From Candidatus Eremiobacteraceae bacterium (GTDB taxonomy: Bacteria; Vulcanimicrobiota; Vulcanimicrobiia; Eremiobacterales; Eremiobacteraceae): a stretch of 52,674 nucleotides of DNA. The position numbers and the translations under genes were made by a program. Shown piece by piece: positions 8,592 to 17,050 of the stretch. The stretch is from positions 1 to 52,674 of the forward strand of contig DATGJI010000047.1 of assembly GCA_035295225.1 (NCBI GenBank), given 5' to 3'. The notes under the pieces were generated by a model. It did no database searches and was not told the origin of the DNA. It worked only from the letters and a program-made list of their open reading frames with translations. Position 1 is the stretch's first letter, and every line of letters begins with the position of its first letter.

Positions 8592-9935
8592 TCACTCGGC
8601 GGAATCGCTTGTAGCGGTTGCTTCTTCGGCCGAAGGCTGCGATTCGTCGGACTCTTCTTCGCCCTCTCCGGGAGCCATACGCTGCAGTTCCTGTAGCTTG
8701 CGGATCAGCTCTTCGTCTTCGGCCAACATCTCCGCCGTCAGCTGCACGCCGCTCTCTTGCGCAGCGACCTCCGCCATCGCGGCCAACTCCTCGCGTTCTT
8801 GATCCTCGTCCACACGCTGCGACATGACTTCGGCCCACTGCTCTTCGTTGTGAATGTCGATACGCCACCCGGTGAGGCGCGCCGCTAAGCGGACGTTCTG
8901 GCCTTCTTTTCCGATCGCTAGCGAAAGCTGATAATCGGGCACGACCGCCTCGGCGAGATGTTCGCGCTCGTTCAAATGCACTTGGATGACTTTGGCGGGG
9001 GCCAATGCGTTCGCGACATAGGTCGCCGGGTCGGCCGCCCACTGGATCACGTCGATCTTCTCGCCTCGCAGCTCCTCGCCGATGTTGTTGACTCTTGAGG
9101 AACGCGGGCCGAGGCACGCGCCCACGGCATCGATGTCTTCTTCTTGCGTCCAGACAGATATCTTCGAACGCGACCCTGGTTCGCGCGCGACATCCTTGAC
9201 TTCGACGATGCCTTGCGAGACTTCGGGGATCTCTTGTTCGAAAAGACGGCGGACGAGATTCGGATGGCTGCGCGAAAGGATGATCTGCGGACCACGATTC
9301 GTCTTGCGCACTTCCATCACGTACGCACGGATGCGCTCGTTGATGCGGAAGACCTCGCGCGCCACTTGCTCTGCGACCGGCAAGATGGCTTCGGCCCGCC
9401 CCAGATCGACGTACATATTGCGCTGCTCGTAGCGAAGCACCTGACCGCCGACGAGCTCGTCGAGCCGATCGTTGTATTCGTCGAAGACCATGTCGCGCTC
9501 GGCCTCGCGAATGCGCTGCACGATGACTTGCTTTGCGGTCTGCGCGGCGATCCGTCCGAACTCTTTGGGTGTGATCTCGACGTCGTAGAATTCACCGGCC
9601 GCTTTGCCGCCCGCATCGGCCACCGCGATCTCGAGATTCGGATCGGCGACTTCCGCCGCGACGGTGCGCCTGGCGAATACCCTATACGCGCCGTTCGCTC
9701 GATCCACCGCGACAACCGGCTCGCCCAAAGATTCGGGCTCGCGGACGAAGTTGCGCTTGTACGCCGAGACGAGCGCGGCTTCCAGCGCCTCCATGAGCAC
9801 TTCGGCCGAGAGGTTGCGATCGCGCTCGAGTTCTTTGAGCGCCTCGATCAGTTGCGGGTTCGCCGTCGCGGGGCTGACGACAGTGGCTTGAGCCGATCCC
9901 TCGGCGCCTTTTTTCGTGGATTTCTTGGCTGGCAT
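8592..9935 (-). CDS. nusA: Transcription termination/antitermination factor NusA
   Basis: 447 residues from the ATG at 9935. The N-terminal RNA-polymerase-binding domain includes LIEALKELERDRNLS and EALEAALVSAYKRNF. It is followed by an S1 domain, then KH domains with LGPRSSRVNNIGEELRGEKI and SLAIGKEGQNVRLAARLTGW, and an acidic Glu/Ser-rich tail. NusA tunes pausing, termination and antitermination. An AAGGAAG sequence lies 11 bases before the ATG. An in-frame TTG at 9980 preceded by AGAGGAG is a real alternative and would add 15 residues. rimP, its usual upstream partner, is about 8 kb away. Confidence 0.95.
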   Translation of the reverse strand: MPAKKSTKKGAEGSAQATVVSPATANPQLIEALKELERDRNLSAEVLMEALEAALVSAYKRNFVREPESLGEPVVAVDRANGAYRVFARRTVAAEVADPNLEIAVADAGGKAAGEFYDVEITPKEFGRIAAQTAKQVIVQRIREAERDMVFDEYNDRLDELVGGQVLRYEQRNMYVDLGRAEAILPVAEQVAREVFRINERIRAYVMEVRKTNRGPQIILSRSHPNLVRRLFEQEIPEVSQGIVEVKDVAREPGSRSKISVWTQEEDIDAVGACLGPRSSRVNNIGEELRGEKIDVIQWAADPATYVANALAPAKVIQVHLNEREHLAEAVVPDYQLSLAIGKEGQNVRLAARLTGWRIDIHNEEQWAEVMSQRVDEDQEREELAAMAEVAAQESGVQLTAEMLAEDEELIRKLQELQRMAPGEGEEESDESQPSAEEATATSDSAE

Positions 9936-9965
9936 GACGTTTGCGGCTTCCTTGATAAACGCGAA

Positions 9966-9997
9966 AGGAGCGGGTGTCAACCCACTCCTCTTAGAGG
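9966..9997 (-). promoter_or_regulatory. Two overlapping hairpins in the nusA leader
   Basis: An inverted repeat at 9966-9989 (ten-base arms with one G-T pair and a four-base loop) overlaps by three bases a second small palindrome at 9987-9997 (CCTCTTAGAGG). In the nusA transcript the two stems cannot form together. The shared AGAGGAG segment is also the possible SD of the TTG start at 9980. This could allow regulation of nusA translation, which is inference. Confidence 0.4.
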
Positions 9998-10009
9998 AAT
10001 TCTATCGGC

Positions 10010-10038
10010 ATTTTACCACACGCCGCGCCCCTGCGCAA
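10010..10038 (-). promoter_or_regulatory. Candidate sigma-70-type promoter for nusA
   Basis: Reading leftward, TTGCGC (10038-10033) is followed after 17 bases by TAAAAT (10015-10010), a good -10 match with a weak -35. Transcription would start near 10002 and give a leader of about 65 bases that contains the hairpins at 9966-9997. Confidence 0.45.
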
Positions 10039-10093
10039 GGTCGGACGGCGCCTTGCCAGGGCTCGGCGGCATCGCTCCCCAACGTCCGAGCGC

Positions 10094-11068
10094 ATGATGC
10101 CGCCCAAACCGGAGCATACCGGCCGTACGGCCCGCTTCATCAAATTGCTGAAAGAGATCGACGAGAAACGCGTCGTCTCAAAAGAGCGCGTCCACGAATT
10201 GCTGAGCACCTCGTCCGAGGCGACGTTCAAGCGTGTCAAAGCCGAACTCCGCGACGCCGGCTATCCGCTGACGTACAACACGAAGGATAAGCTCTATCAC
10301 ACGTCCGCGCGCGCCGCGCTCGCGCGGCCGCGGCTGGATCCGCGCAGCAGGGCCCAGCTCGCTCTCGTCCGCACCGCCATCGCGGGCCTCGGCACGCCGT
10401 ATGTCGAGGCGCTTGGTGACGTGCTGGATATCCTCGACGCGCGCATCGCGATCGAAGATCCTGAAGCGACGGCGACCTTGTCGTCGCGCCGGCCGCAGCC
10501 GCGCGCGGACAGCGCTTTTTACGATCGTCTGGACAAAGTGGACACGGCGATCCGCGAGCACCGGTTGATCCAATTCGACTATACACATACCGCCGGCGGC
10601 GCGACGGATGCGCGCTGGGCGAAACCCCTGGCCATGCACGATCATGACGGCCGCATCTATTGTTGGGCCATCGTTGAGGGCGAGGATCAGCCGAAGCTCT
10701 TCGCGCTCGATCGGATGGGCTCTGTAGAACTACTCGAGACGTTCGAGCCGGATCCGCAGTGGCGCTTCGATGACGCGCTCCGTCACAGTTTCGGCATCAT
10801 GATCGGACGCGATGCTCCGCGTGAACTCGTGATCGACATCGACGCAAGAGCCGCCGCAAACGTCCGCTCAAGGCGGTGGCCGGCTGAAACCCGCTGCGAA
10901 ACGATGCCGGATGGTTCGCTGCGGATGACGTTCGCGGTATCGATGAGCGATGAGCTGATCGCGTGGGTCTTGAGCTTCGGGGGCCTCGCGCGCGTCGTTT
11001 CGCCGCGCGACATCGCCGAGGAAGTGCGCGCCCGCGCGATGAGAGTGGCGTCAGAGCACGCGCAATAG
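10094..11068 (+). CDS. WYL-domain transcriptional regulator
   Basis: 324 residues. The N-terminal part (KERVHELLSTSSEATFKRVKAEL) is a DeoR/HTH_11-like winged helix. From about residue 150 there is a WYL ligand-sensing domain: IREHRLIQFDYTH, WAKPLAMHDHDGRIYCWAIV and FALDRMGSVELLETF. A WCX-like C-terminal extension ends in SPRDIAEEVRARA. WYL proteins are DNA-binding regulators, often responding to nucleic acid or stress signals; no target is visible here. It diverges from nusA and its 3' end overlaps the converging DUF202 gene by 18 bases. Confidence 0.85.
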   Translation: MMPPKPEHTGRTARFIKLLKEIDEKRVVSKERVHELLSTSSEATFKRVKAELRDAGYPLTYNTKDKLYHTSARAALARPRLDPRSRAQLALVRTAIAGLGTPYVEALGDVLDILDARIAIEDPEATATLSSRRPQPRADSAFYDRLDKVDTAIREHRLIQFDYTHTAGGATDARWAKPLAMHDHDGRIYCWAIVEGEDQPKLFALDRMGSVELLETFEPDPQWRFDDALRHSFGIMIGRDAPRELVIDIDARAAANVRSRRWPAETRCETMPDGSLRMTFAVSMSDELIAWVLSFGGLARVVSPRDIAEEVRARAMRVASEHAQ

Positions 11069-11449
11069 GTTCAGGATCACGAGAAAGCCTGTGACCACCG
11101 TCGCCGTGCCGACCGCGACGGCGAGCCATGGCGCCGATTGGTACTGATCGCGTTTCAACTCCCGATCCACGACGATGAATCGCCACGAACCGGCGGCGCC
11201 CAACGCGCAGCCGAGCGCTGCGAAGATGATGCCGAGCTTGTGTCCGGAGAGTGCGGCTGCGGGAGGAACGGTGCCAAGCGCGCCGGGCGCGAGATGCGCG
11301 AGCAAGGCGAATTTCGCGATGACGAAGCCGAAGGCCATGAGAGAAAGCGACGTGCGAACGTATGCGAGAAATGTCCGTTCGTTCGCGAGATGATCGGTGA
11401 CGCGCAGGCTCATGCTGAAGGGCAGCATTCGGATTCTAGGCTGATTCAT
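11051..11449 (-). CDS. DUF202 (YidH-type) small membrane protein
   Basis: 132 residues from the ATG at 11449. The hallmark DHLANERTFLAYVRTSLSL precedes the first of three membrane segments (FGFVIAKFALL; LGIIFAALGCALGAAG; VAVGTATVVTGFLVIL). DUF202 proteins are inner-membrane proteins of unknown function. I chose 11449 over a longer frame because the upstream residues lack family similarity and the N terminus then fits the usual length. It converges on the WYL gene with a short overlap. Confidence 0.85.
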   Translation of the reverse strand: MNQPRIRMLPFSMSLRVTDHLANERTFLAYVRTSLSLMAFGFVIAKFALLAHLAPGALGTVPPAAALSGHKLGIIFAALGCALGAAGSWRFIVVDRELKRDQYQSAPWLAVAVGTATVVTGFLVILNLLRVL

Positions 11450-11594
11450 CCCGCGTACTCGTCCGAACCCGTCCGCCACAGGCGCTGCGAGATTCACAAT
11501 CGAAGCGGCGGTCGACGGGATGGGGCTCCCGCTGAACCGCCGCGCAACCGGCTGATGGCTCCTATCGCACAGCATGTATCGATAGGAGTTTTTT

Positions 11595-12776
11595 GTGCCG
11601 CACGAGCTCTTTCGTCAACTGACAGACGCGCAAAACATGTGGCTGGTCGCGGGGCTTTGGATGGTGCTCGCAGCTGCGAGCGCGTTCATAGCGGTGCGTA
11701 TCAAGATGCCCGCGGCCCTCGTAGAGATCATCGTCGGCGTCGTCGCCGGAAATCTGATCGCGCTGCGAACGAACGCATGGATCGATTTTGTCGCCGGATT
11801 CGGAAGCATCCTGTTGACGTTTCTCGCCGGCGCCGAGATCAATCCCGCCGTACTGCGCAAGCAGCTCCTCCCGTCCACCGCGCTTGGCGCCGCCTCGTTT
11901 GCTGCGCCGTTTCTCGCTGCCATGGCATTTGCGTATTACGTCGGGCACTGGACGCCCGACGCATCGAAGATCGCCGGCATCGCGATGTCGACGACCTCCG
12001 TCGCCGTCGTCTACGCGGTGATGGTTGAATCAGGACTTGCGGGCAAGGAGTTCGGCCAGCTCGTCCTCGCGGCGTGCTTCTTCACTGATTTGGGAACCGT
12101 GGTGGCGCTCGGCCTGCTCTTCTCGAACTACAATATCTGGCTCATCGCGCTCGTCGTGGGGATTATCGCGTCGATGGCTTTGCTCCCGAGGTTGTTGCCA
12201 TCCTTGATCAACCGCACGCGGCAGTTCGTGAGCGAACCCGCGCTTCGAATTCTCTTCGCGGTCATATTTCTGCTGGCGGCCCTTGCGACGTACGCCAAGA
12301 GCGAGGGAGTTCTGCCCGCATATTTCCTCGGTCTGGGCTGCGCCGGCATGATGGTGTCGTATCCTGACGTTCGCCGGCGCTTGCAGACCATGACCATGAC
12401 GTTGCTCGCGCCGTTCTATTTCCTCAAGGCGGGAACGTACGTCGAGGCCGGCTCGGCGGTGTCCGGGGCCGGGCTCATCGTGAGCCTGTTTTTTGTCAAA
12501 GTGCTCGCGAAGATCGCCGGCGTGCTGCCGCTGGCGCGCTTTGCGTTCAAGTATCCAGCCGGGAACGCGAATTACCTGACGCTTTTGATGGCGACGGGGC
12601 TGACGTTTGGAACGATTTCAAGCCTCTATGGATTGACGCATCATGACATCACGCAGTCGCAATACTCGGCCCTCGTGACCGTCGTCATCTTAACGGCAAT
12701 CGTGCCGACCGCGATAGCGCAATGGCTGTTCAGGCCGGCGCAAGATCCGGAAGAGATGGAAGCAGAAGTTCCGTAA
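11595..12776 (+). CDS. Cation/proton antiporter (CPA2, Na+/H+ exchanger domain)
   Basis: 393 residues with about 12 membrane segments. The pattern matches the Na_H_Exchanger fold: MPAALVEIIVGVVAGN, GSILLTFLAGAEINP, then TTSVAVVYAVMVESG and ACFFTDLGTVVALGLLFS, the last with the Asp expected in the ion-binding core. It lacks the C-terminal TrkA-N/RCK domain of KefB-type proteins. The start is a GTG with GATAGGAG about eight bases upstream. Substrate (Na+ or K+) cannot be read from the sequence. Confidence 0.85.
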   Translation: MPHELFRQLTDAQNMWLVAGLWMVLAAASAFIAVRIKMPAALVEIIVGVVAGNLIALRTNAWIDFVAGFGSILLTFLAGAEINPAVLRKQLLPSTALGAASFAAPFLAAMAFAYYVGHWTPDASKIAGIAMSTTSVAVVYAVMVESGLAGKEFGQLVLAACFFTDLGTVVALGLLFSNYNIWLIALVVGIIASMALLPRLLPSLINRTRQFVSEPALRILFAVIFLLAALATYAKSEGVLPAYFLGLGCAGMMVSYPDVRRRLQTMTMTLLAPFYFLKAGTYVEAGSAVSGAGLIVSLFFVKVLAKIAGVLPLARFAFKYPAGNANYLTLLMATGLTFGTISSLYGLTHHDITQSQYSALVTVVILTAIVPTAIAQWLFRPAQDPEEMEAEVP

Positions 12777-12820
12777 ATCAAGCCAGGACTCGCTTGTCGC
12801 TCGAATGAAACGCCGCGCGC

Positions 12821-13036
12821 ATGAAGGATCAGCCGGTGCGGCCCGTGCGGCGGCCGTACGCCTATTGGCTTCTCATTCTCCCGTTTGCGGGCACGCTCTG
12901 GCCGGCCCTCTACGCGCATGCGGAGCCCTCGATCGGCGGCGTTCCCTTCTTCTACTGGTATCAATTCTTGTGCATCGGACTGACCGCGATCGTCATGGCT
13001 TTCGTCTACCTCCTGACGCGGACTGACCGATCGTGA
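12821..13036 (+). CDS. DUF3311 small membrane protein, symporter partner
   Basis: 71 residues with two membrane segments (YWLLILPFAGTLWPALY and WYQFLCIGLTAIVMAFVYLLT). The FFYWYQ stretch before the second is typical of DUF3311 proteins, which are usually encoded just before an SSS-family symporter. The last four bases overlap the symporter start (GTGA), so the two are translationally coupled. It probably helps assembly or activity of the symporter, by analogy only. Confidence 0.82.
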   Translation: MKDQPVRPVRRPYAYWLLILPFAGTLWPALYAHAEPSIGGVPFFYWYQFLCIGLTAIVMAFVYLLTRTDRS

Positions 13037-14562
13037 TCCTTTGGACCGCCGTCGCGGTCTTTGTGGCGCTCTTCGCACTCGTGACGGTGCTCGGATTTGC
13101 GGCGGTGCGTTGGCGCGCCGGCGACCTCAACGATATCCACCAATGGGCGCTCGCCGGACGCGGCTTCGGCACGCTGGTCACCTGGTTTCTCATCGGCGGC
13201 GACATCTACACCGCATACACGTTCATCGCCGTGCCCGCGCTCATCTATGGCGTCGGAGCGCCTGGATTCTTCGCGCTGCCGTACACGACGATCGTCTTCC
13301 CTCTCGTCTTCATCTTCGGTCCGCGCTTTTGGTGCATCGCGAAGAATCGCGGCTACGTGACCTACGCCGATTTCGTGCGCGAACGTTACGGGAGTCGTAG
13401 CCTTGCGCTAGCGGTGGCGATCACCGGTATCCTTGCGACCATGCCGTACATCGCGCTGCAGTTGGTCGGACTGCAGGTGGTGATAGCGGCCCTTGGCTTC
13501 ACCGGCTCGGGTTTTTTGGGCGATTTGCCGGTGATCGTCGCGTTTGCGATCCTTGCCATCTACACGTATCGGGGCGGGTTGCGCGCACCGGCGCTCGTCG
13601 CGTTTGTGAAGGACACATTGATCTACGTGACGGTCATCGGTGCGACCATCGTACTCGTGACGAAGCTCGGCGGCTTCGCGCATATCTTCGCGACGGCAGC
13701 GACGATCCTGGCGCAGCGACCGAAGCCCGCTTCGATCATGCTCGCGCCAGCCGGATATTCGGCGTATGCAACGCTTGCGTTCGGTTCGGGCCTCGCGTTG
13801 TTCATGTATCCGCACTCGATCACAGGTGTGCTCGGCGCGAAAAGCGCGCGCGTCGTTCGTCGCAACATGGTGATCCTGCCCGCGTACAGCGTGATGCTCG
13901 GCTTCATCGCGCTCTTCGGCTACATGGCCATCGCGGCCGGCGCGCATCCCGCCACTCCCAACGGAGCCGTGCCTGCGCTGATCCTCGCTTCGTTCCCGCA
14001 GTGGTTCATCGGCGTGGCTTTCGCCGCGATCGCGATCGGCGCGCTCGTGCCGGCAGCGATCATGTCGATCGCCGCAGCCAACTTGTACGCGCGATCGATC
14101 CACATGGAGTTCGTCCAGCCTGCCTGCTCGAGCGCCGTGCAGACGAAGGTCGCGCGCTTCGCCTCGCTCATCGTCAAGACTGGAGCGTTGCTCTTCGTTC
14201 TCTTCCTGCCCACGCAATTCGCGATCTACTTCCAGCTCTTGGCCGGCGCGTGGATCCTGCAGACCTTTCCCGCTGTGGTGTTTGGGCTATACACGCGCTG
14301 GTTCCATCGGAGCGCCTTGTTCGTGGGCTGGCTCGTGGGCATGGTCTTGGCCACGTGGATGGCTGTCGCCGCGGGCTTTACGCCGGTATTCGCTCTGCAT
14401 CTCGGCGCACGAGTCATGCCCCTTTACGTCGGGCTCATCGCGCTAGGCGCCAACCTCGGACTTGCCCTTGTGTTGACGATGCTCTTCAAGGGCGTGAAGA
14501 TTCCTGATGGCGTCGATGCAACCTCGGCGCGAGACTATGAGGAGGCTCTTGCCGGGGTATAG
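13033..14562 (+). CDS. SSS-family sodium:solute symporter (MctP/monocarboxylate-type)
   Basis: 509 residues with about 13 membrane segments. Signatures include HQWALAGRGFGTLVTWFLIG near the N terminus, YVTYADFVRERYGSR, YRGGLRAPALVAFVKDTL and FMYPHSITGVLGAKS, as in MctP/PanF-like monocarboxylate or organic acid permeases. It starts with GTG inside the stop of the DUF3311 gene. The likely job is sodium-driven uptake of small organic acids; the exact substrate is not visible. Confidence 0.88.
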   Translation: MILWTAVAVFVALFALVTVLGFAAVRWRAGDLNDIHQWALAGRGFGTLVTWFLIGGDIYTAYTFIAVPALIYGVGAPGFFALPYTTIVFPLVFIFGPRFWCIAKNRGYVTYADFVRERYGSRSLALAVAITGILATMPYIALQLVGLQVVIAALGFTGSGFLGDLPVIVAFAILAIYTYRGGLRAPALVAFVKDTLIYVTVIGATIVLVTKLGGFAHIFATAATILAQRPKPASIMLAPAGYSAYATLAFGSGLALFMYPHSITGVLGAKSARVVRRNMVILPAYSVMLGFIALFGYMAIAAGAHPATPNGAVPALILASFPQWFIGVAFAAIAIGALVPAAIMSIAAANLYARSIHMEFVQPACSSAVQTKVARFASLIVKTGALLFVLFLPTQFAIYFQLLAGAWILQTFPAVVFGLYTRWFHRSALFVGWLVGMVLATWMAVAAGFTPVFALHLGARVMPLYVGLIALGANLGLALVLTMLFKGVKIPDGVDATSARDYEEALAGV

Positions 14563-14705
14563 GGCCATGGCGCGGCGAAGTTAACCAAATCGAACGCTCG
14601 TTCGCAGGGAGCGAGTGACCCACGTCACTACAACTTGGGTATTAGTTTACCAAGGCGACATTTTTGTACTTCGCCGTCGGTACATGGCACTGCTGGATCT
14701 GGTAA

Positions 14706-15134
14706 ATGGCTATTCGTTCATCGGGCGCTCGCGGCTTCACGATATTAGAGGCGCTCCTCGGCATCACGATTTTCGCGATAGCGCTCGCGGCGTTCTATTC
14801 GATCATCCCCGGCTCTTTCCAGACGACGAGCCACGATGATCAGTTCGTTCAAGCGGTGAGCGCCGGTCAACAATACATGGATGCGATACGAAGTTCCGTC
14901 GAACAGGGAACGCCCATGCCGCAGCCGCCCGTCATCCCGATCGACGGCGGCGTTTCCGTCACCGGCAACGGTGTGAAGAACGCCTCGCCCGGAAACTTCA
15001 CGATCACCGGAAATTGCCTGCCCGTTGCCGGATTTACGCGACTGGAGGACTGCACTGTTTCTGTGACATGGAACGAGGGCAGCGCGAATCGATTGTATCA
15101 GGTGGAGTCGTATGCGACCAAGCAAGTATCGTAG
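14706..15134 (+). CDS. Type IV pilin-like prepilin (PilV-like minor pilin)
   Basis: 142 residues. The prepilin signal is short and basic, then G-FTILEALLGITIFAIALAA: cleavage before Phe and the conserved Glu at +5 fit prepilin peptidase processing. One long hydrophobic helix is followed by a short globular part. It is the first of three overlapping genes that look like minor pseudopilins of a type IV pilus or type II-like system; no ATPase, platform or secretin gene is nearby. It overlaps the next gene by 23 bases. Confidence 0.82.
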   Translation: MAIRSSGARGFTILEALLGITIFAIALAAFYSIIPGSFQTTSHDDQFVQAVSAGQQYMDAIRSSVEQGTPMPQPPVIPIDGGVSVTGNGVKNASPGNFTITGNCLPVAGFTRLEDCTVSVTWNEGSANRLYQVESYATKQVS

Positions 15135-15792
15135 CGCGCGACACGCGCGCGGATTCACGCTCGCCGAGATCCTCACGGTGGCGGTGCTCTTCGGCATGCT
15201 GCTGACCACGATCGCTGCGGTCATTCCGGCGGTCATGCGGGCGCCGGCGCAGATGCAATCGCAGGTGGACGAAGTCAATTCGGCTGCACTGGCGTTGTAC
15301 AAAGTCCAGCGCGACGCGCGCCAGAGCGATGTCAATGGCGTATTTAACTGCACGACTCTTCCTATCGTCGCCTGCAGTCAACAGGTCGGACCACCCACGC
15401 AGACGCAAGCTGTCGCGATCGCGGGAAACGATTCGTCGCAGTTCTTCTTAACCGGGGGACAAAATTCGGGTCAGGCGAGCTGGACCGGTTACACCGTCTA
15501 TTGGTTAGCGCCGAGTTCATCGGGAATCGGCATGGACCTGATGCGGTCATTCGAGCCCGTTGTCTCAAATATTTTGAACGGTGTGCCGCAATTCAAGACT
15601 GCTGACGCGACCTGGGCTGTGACGACAGCGCTCCTGATCTCGTCGCCGGACGTAGCCGCGGGCGACGTCCGCAAACTCTTGGTGGGTGTCACGCCTGCCA
15701 ACGGCATTGTCGCTTTGCAGATGAGCGCGGGTGTGAACCGCGGCGATCAGACCGAACTCACGATGTATGGCAACACGTATGCGCGCAACTGA
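15112..15792 (+). CDS. Type IV pilin-like prepilin (PilW/GspJ-like)
   Basis: 226 residues. The leader SARHARG is followed by FTLAEILTVAVLFGMLLTTIA, with Phe at +1 and Glu at +5 of the mature pilin. The C-terminal 190 residues are a Ser/Gln-rich globular domain with two Cys (CTTLPIVAC) that could form a disulphide. Size and position in a minor-pilin operon suggest a PilW/GspJ role in priming pilus assembly, by analogy. It overlaps both neighbours. Confidence 0.8.
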   Translation: MRPSKYRSARHARGFTLAEILTVAVLFGMLLTTIAAVIPAVMRAPAQMQSQVDEVNSAALALYKVQRDARQSDVNGVFNCTTLPIVACSQQVGPPTQTQAVAIAGNDSSQFFLTGGQNSGQASWTGYTVYWLAPSSSGIGMDLMRSFEPVVSNILNGVPQFKTADATWAVTTALLISSPDVAAGDVRKLLVGVTPANGIVALQMSAGVNRGDQTELTMYGNTYARN

Positions 15793-17044
15793 CGTTGTTC
15801 GAACGTCGCAACGCGGCGTGGTCATGCTCATCGTCGTCATCTTGGTGGCGCTGCTCATCATCGTCGCGCTGATCGTCGCCTACGGCGCCTTTAACGCGCA
15901 GACCAGCGCGCAGGCCCTGGGCGTCAAGTATCGCGTGCTGAACAGCGCAGAAGCGGGCGCGAACCTCGCGCTGAATGAACTTGCCGAAAACCCGAACTAC
16001 CCGAGCGGAAATTGCGTGAACGGCACGCTTAACGCCAAACCCTATTCGGGCTGCGTCGAGCTCAATAACCTCGGCAACAAGGGCACGCCCCAGGTTCCCG
16101 ACCCCGAGACCGGCACGTTGATCACGGTGCCGGCGAATTCCGCATATATCTACGGCGAATCGTCCTTCCAGGGCGGCCGCAAAGTGTATATCGAGGCGAT
16201 TGCCGATCCGTCACCCCCGCTCACGCTGCCCGCCGGCGCGATCAATTCGCAGAACGACGTGAACGATCTCGCACCCGAGCCCATCATGCAGGATCCGCTG
16301 AGCCCGGGCGACGCGAACGTCAACGCTGACGGCAACATCAACGTCCCGGGCACGCCGAGCACGGTGCAAGGAGCGACCTCTGCTGTCGGCACGAACCAAA
16401 TTCCGGGGGGGACCTCCGGCGGCGCGGCGATCAAGTTTCCCACGCAAATAGAAGTACAGCAGGCGGCGCAGAATGCGCGATCACTCGCGCAGGCCGGCTC
16501 GCAAGTGACCGGGGCATCCTTGAGCAGCGGTTCAGGTGGAGCGATAGCCGGCAACACCTACGTCAACGGCGACATCCAGCTGACCAAAGGCACCATCACG
16601 ATAACTCAGGGTTCTTACGTATACGTGAACGGCAACGTCTGCGTTTCCGGCTCGGGTGTGATCGCGAACGCCAATCAGGGCCAGAATGTCTTCGTCGTCA
16701 GCGGCGTGATGGCGGTGACGGGCACGGGCAACTACAACGCGGCGCCGGGTCAGAATTCTCTGCTGCTCGTCCTCGGCTCCGACCCTACAACGTTTAGTCC
16801 CTGCGGCGCCGCCCCATACGCGCTCGACCTGGAACCCACTGGAACACCGAGTCAGATCGGCACCGTGTACTCATCGGCGGGATCGGTGTACTTGGGCGGA
16901 TCGACGACGCTCACCGGCGCTGCGGATGGATCGAACGTTCTGATCGGCGGCGGGCCGTCGTCGGCATTCAAGTACGACTCAGTGCAATCGGCGACGACCA
17001 TGACCACCGGAACGCTGACCTACTCGGCGTACAACGAGTACTGA
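15767..17044 (+). CDS. PilX-like pilus assembly protein with repeat-rich exported domain
   Basis: 425 residues. The N terminus RTSQRGVVMLIVVILVALLI with a following helix resembles PilX/GspK-type pilins (G-V-V-M-L). The rest is Gly/Asn/Thr-rich, with runs suited to a beta-helix or bactofilin-like surface fold (GNTYVNGDIQLTKGTITITQ, GSYVYVNGNVCVSGSG, TVYSSAGSVYLGG). Such a long C-terminal domain could be a tip adhesin, as in PilX/PilY1-type minor pilins; that is inference. It overlaps the previous gene by 26 bases and ends six bases before the next. Confidence 0.75.
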   Translation: MATRMRATDVVRTSQRGVVMLIVVILVALLIIVALIVAYGAFNAQTSAQALGVKYRVLNSAEAGANLALNELAENPNYPSGNCVNGTLNAKPYSGCVELNNLGNKGTPQVPDPETGTLITVPANSAYIYGESSFQGGRKVYIEAIADPSPPLTLPAGAINSQNDVNDLAPEPIMQDPLSPGDANVNADGNINVPGTPSTVQGATSAVGTNQIPGGTSGGAAIKFPTQIEVQQAAQNARSLAQAGSQVTGASLSSGSGGAIAGNTYVNGDIQLTKGTITITQGSYVYVNGNVCVSGSGVIANANQGQNVFVVSGVMAVTGTGNYNAAPGQNSLLLVLGSDPTTFSPCGAAPYALDLEPTGTPSQIGTVYSSAGSVYLGGSTTLTGAADGSNVLIGGGPSSAFKYDSVQSATTMTTGTLTYSAYNEY

Positions 17045-17050
17045 TCCACC

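Noticed and set aside
9952-9980. TTGACA-17-TATCAA as the nusA promoter
   Set aside because: The spacing is ideal, but transcription would begin around 9945 and leave out the AAGGAAG SD; the -10 is weak. The upstream TTGCGC-17-TAAAAT fits better.
14563-14705. Possible riboswitch before the pilin operon
   Set aside because: A small hairpin (CGCTC...GAGCG) is present, but the conserved bases of cyclic-di-GMP riboswitches were not seen.
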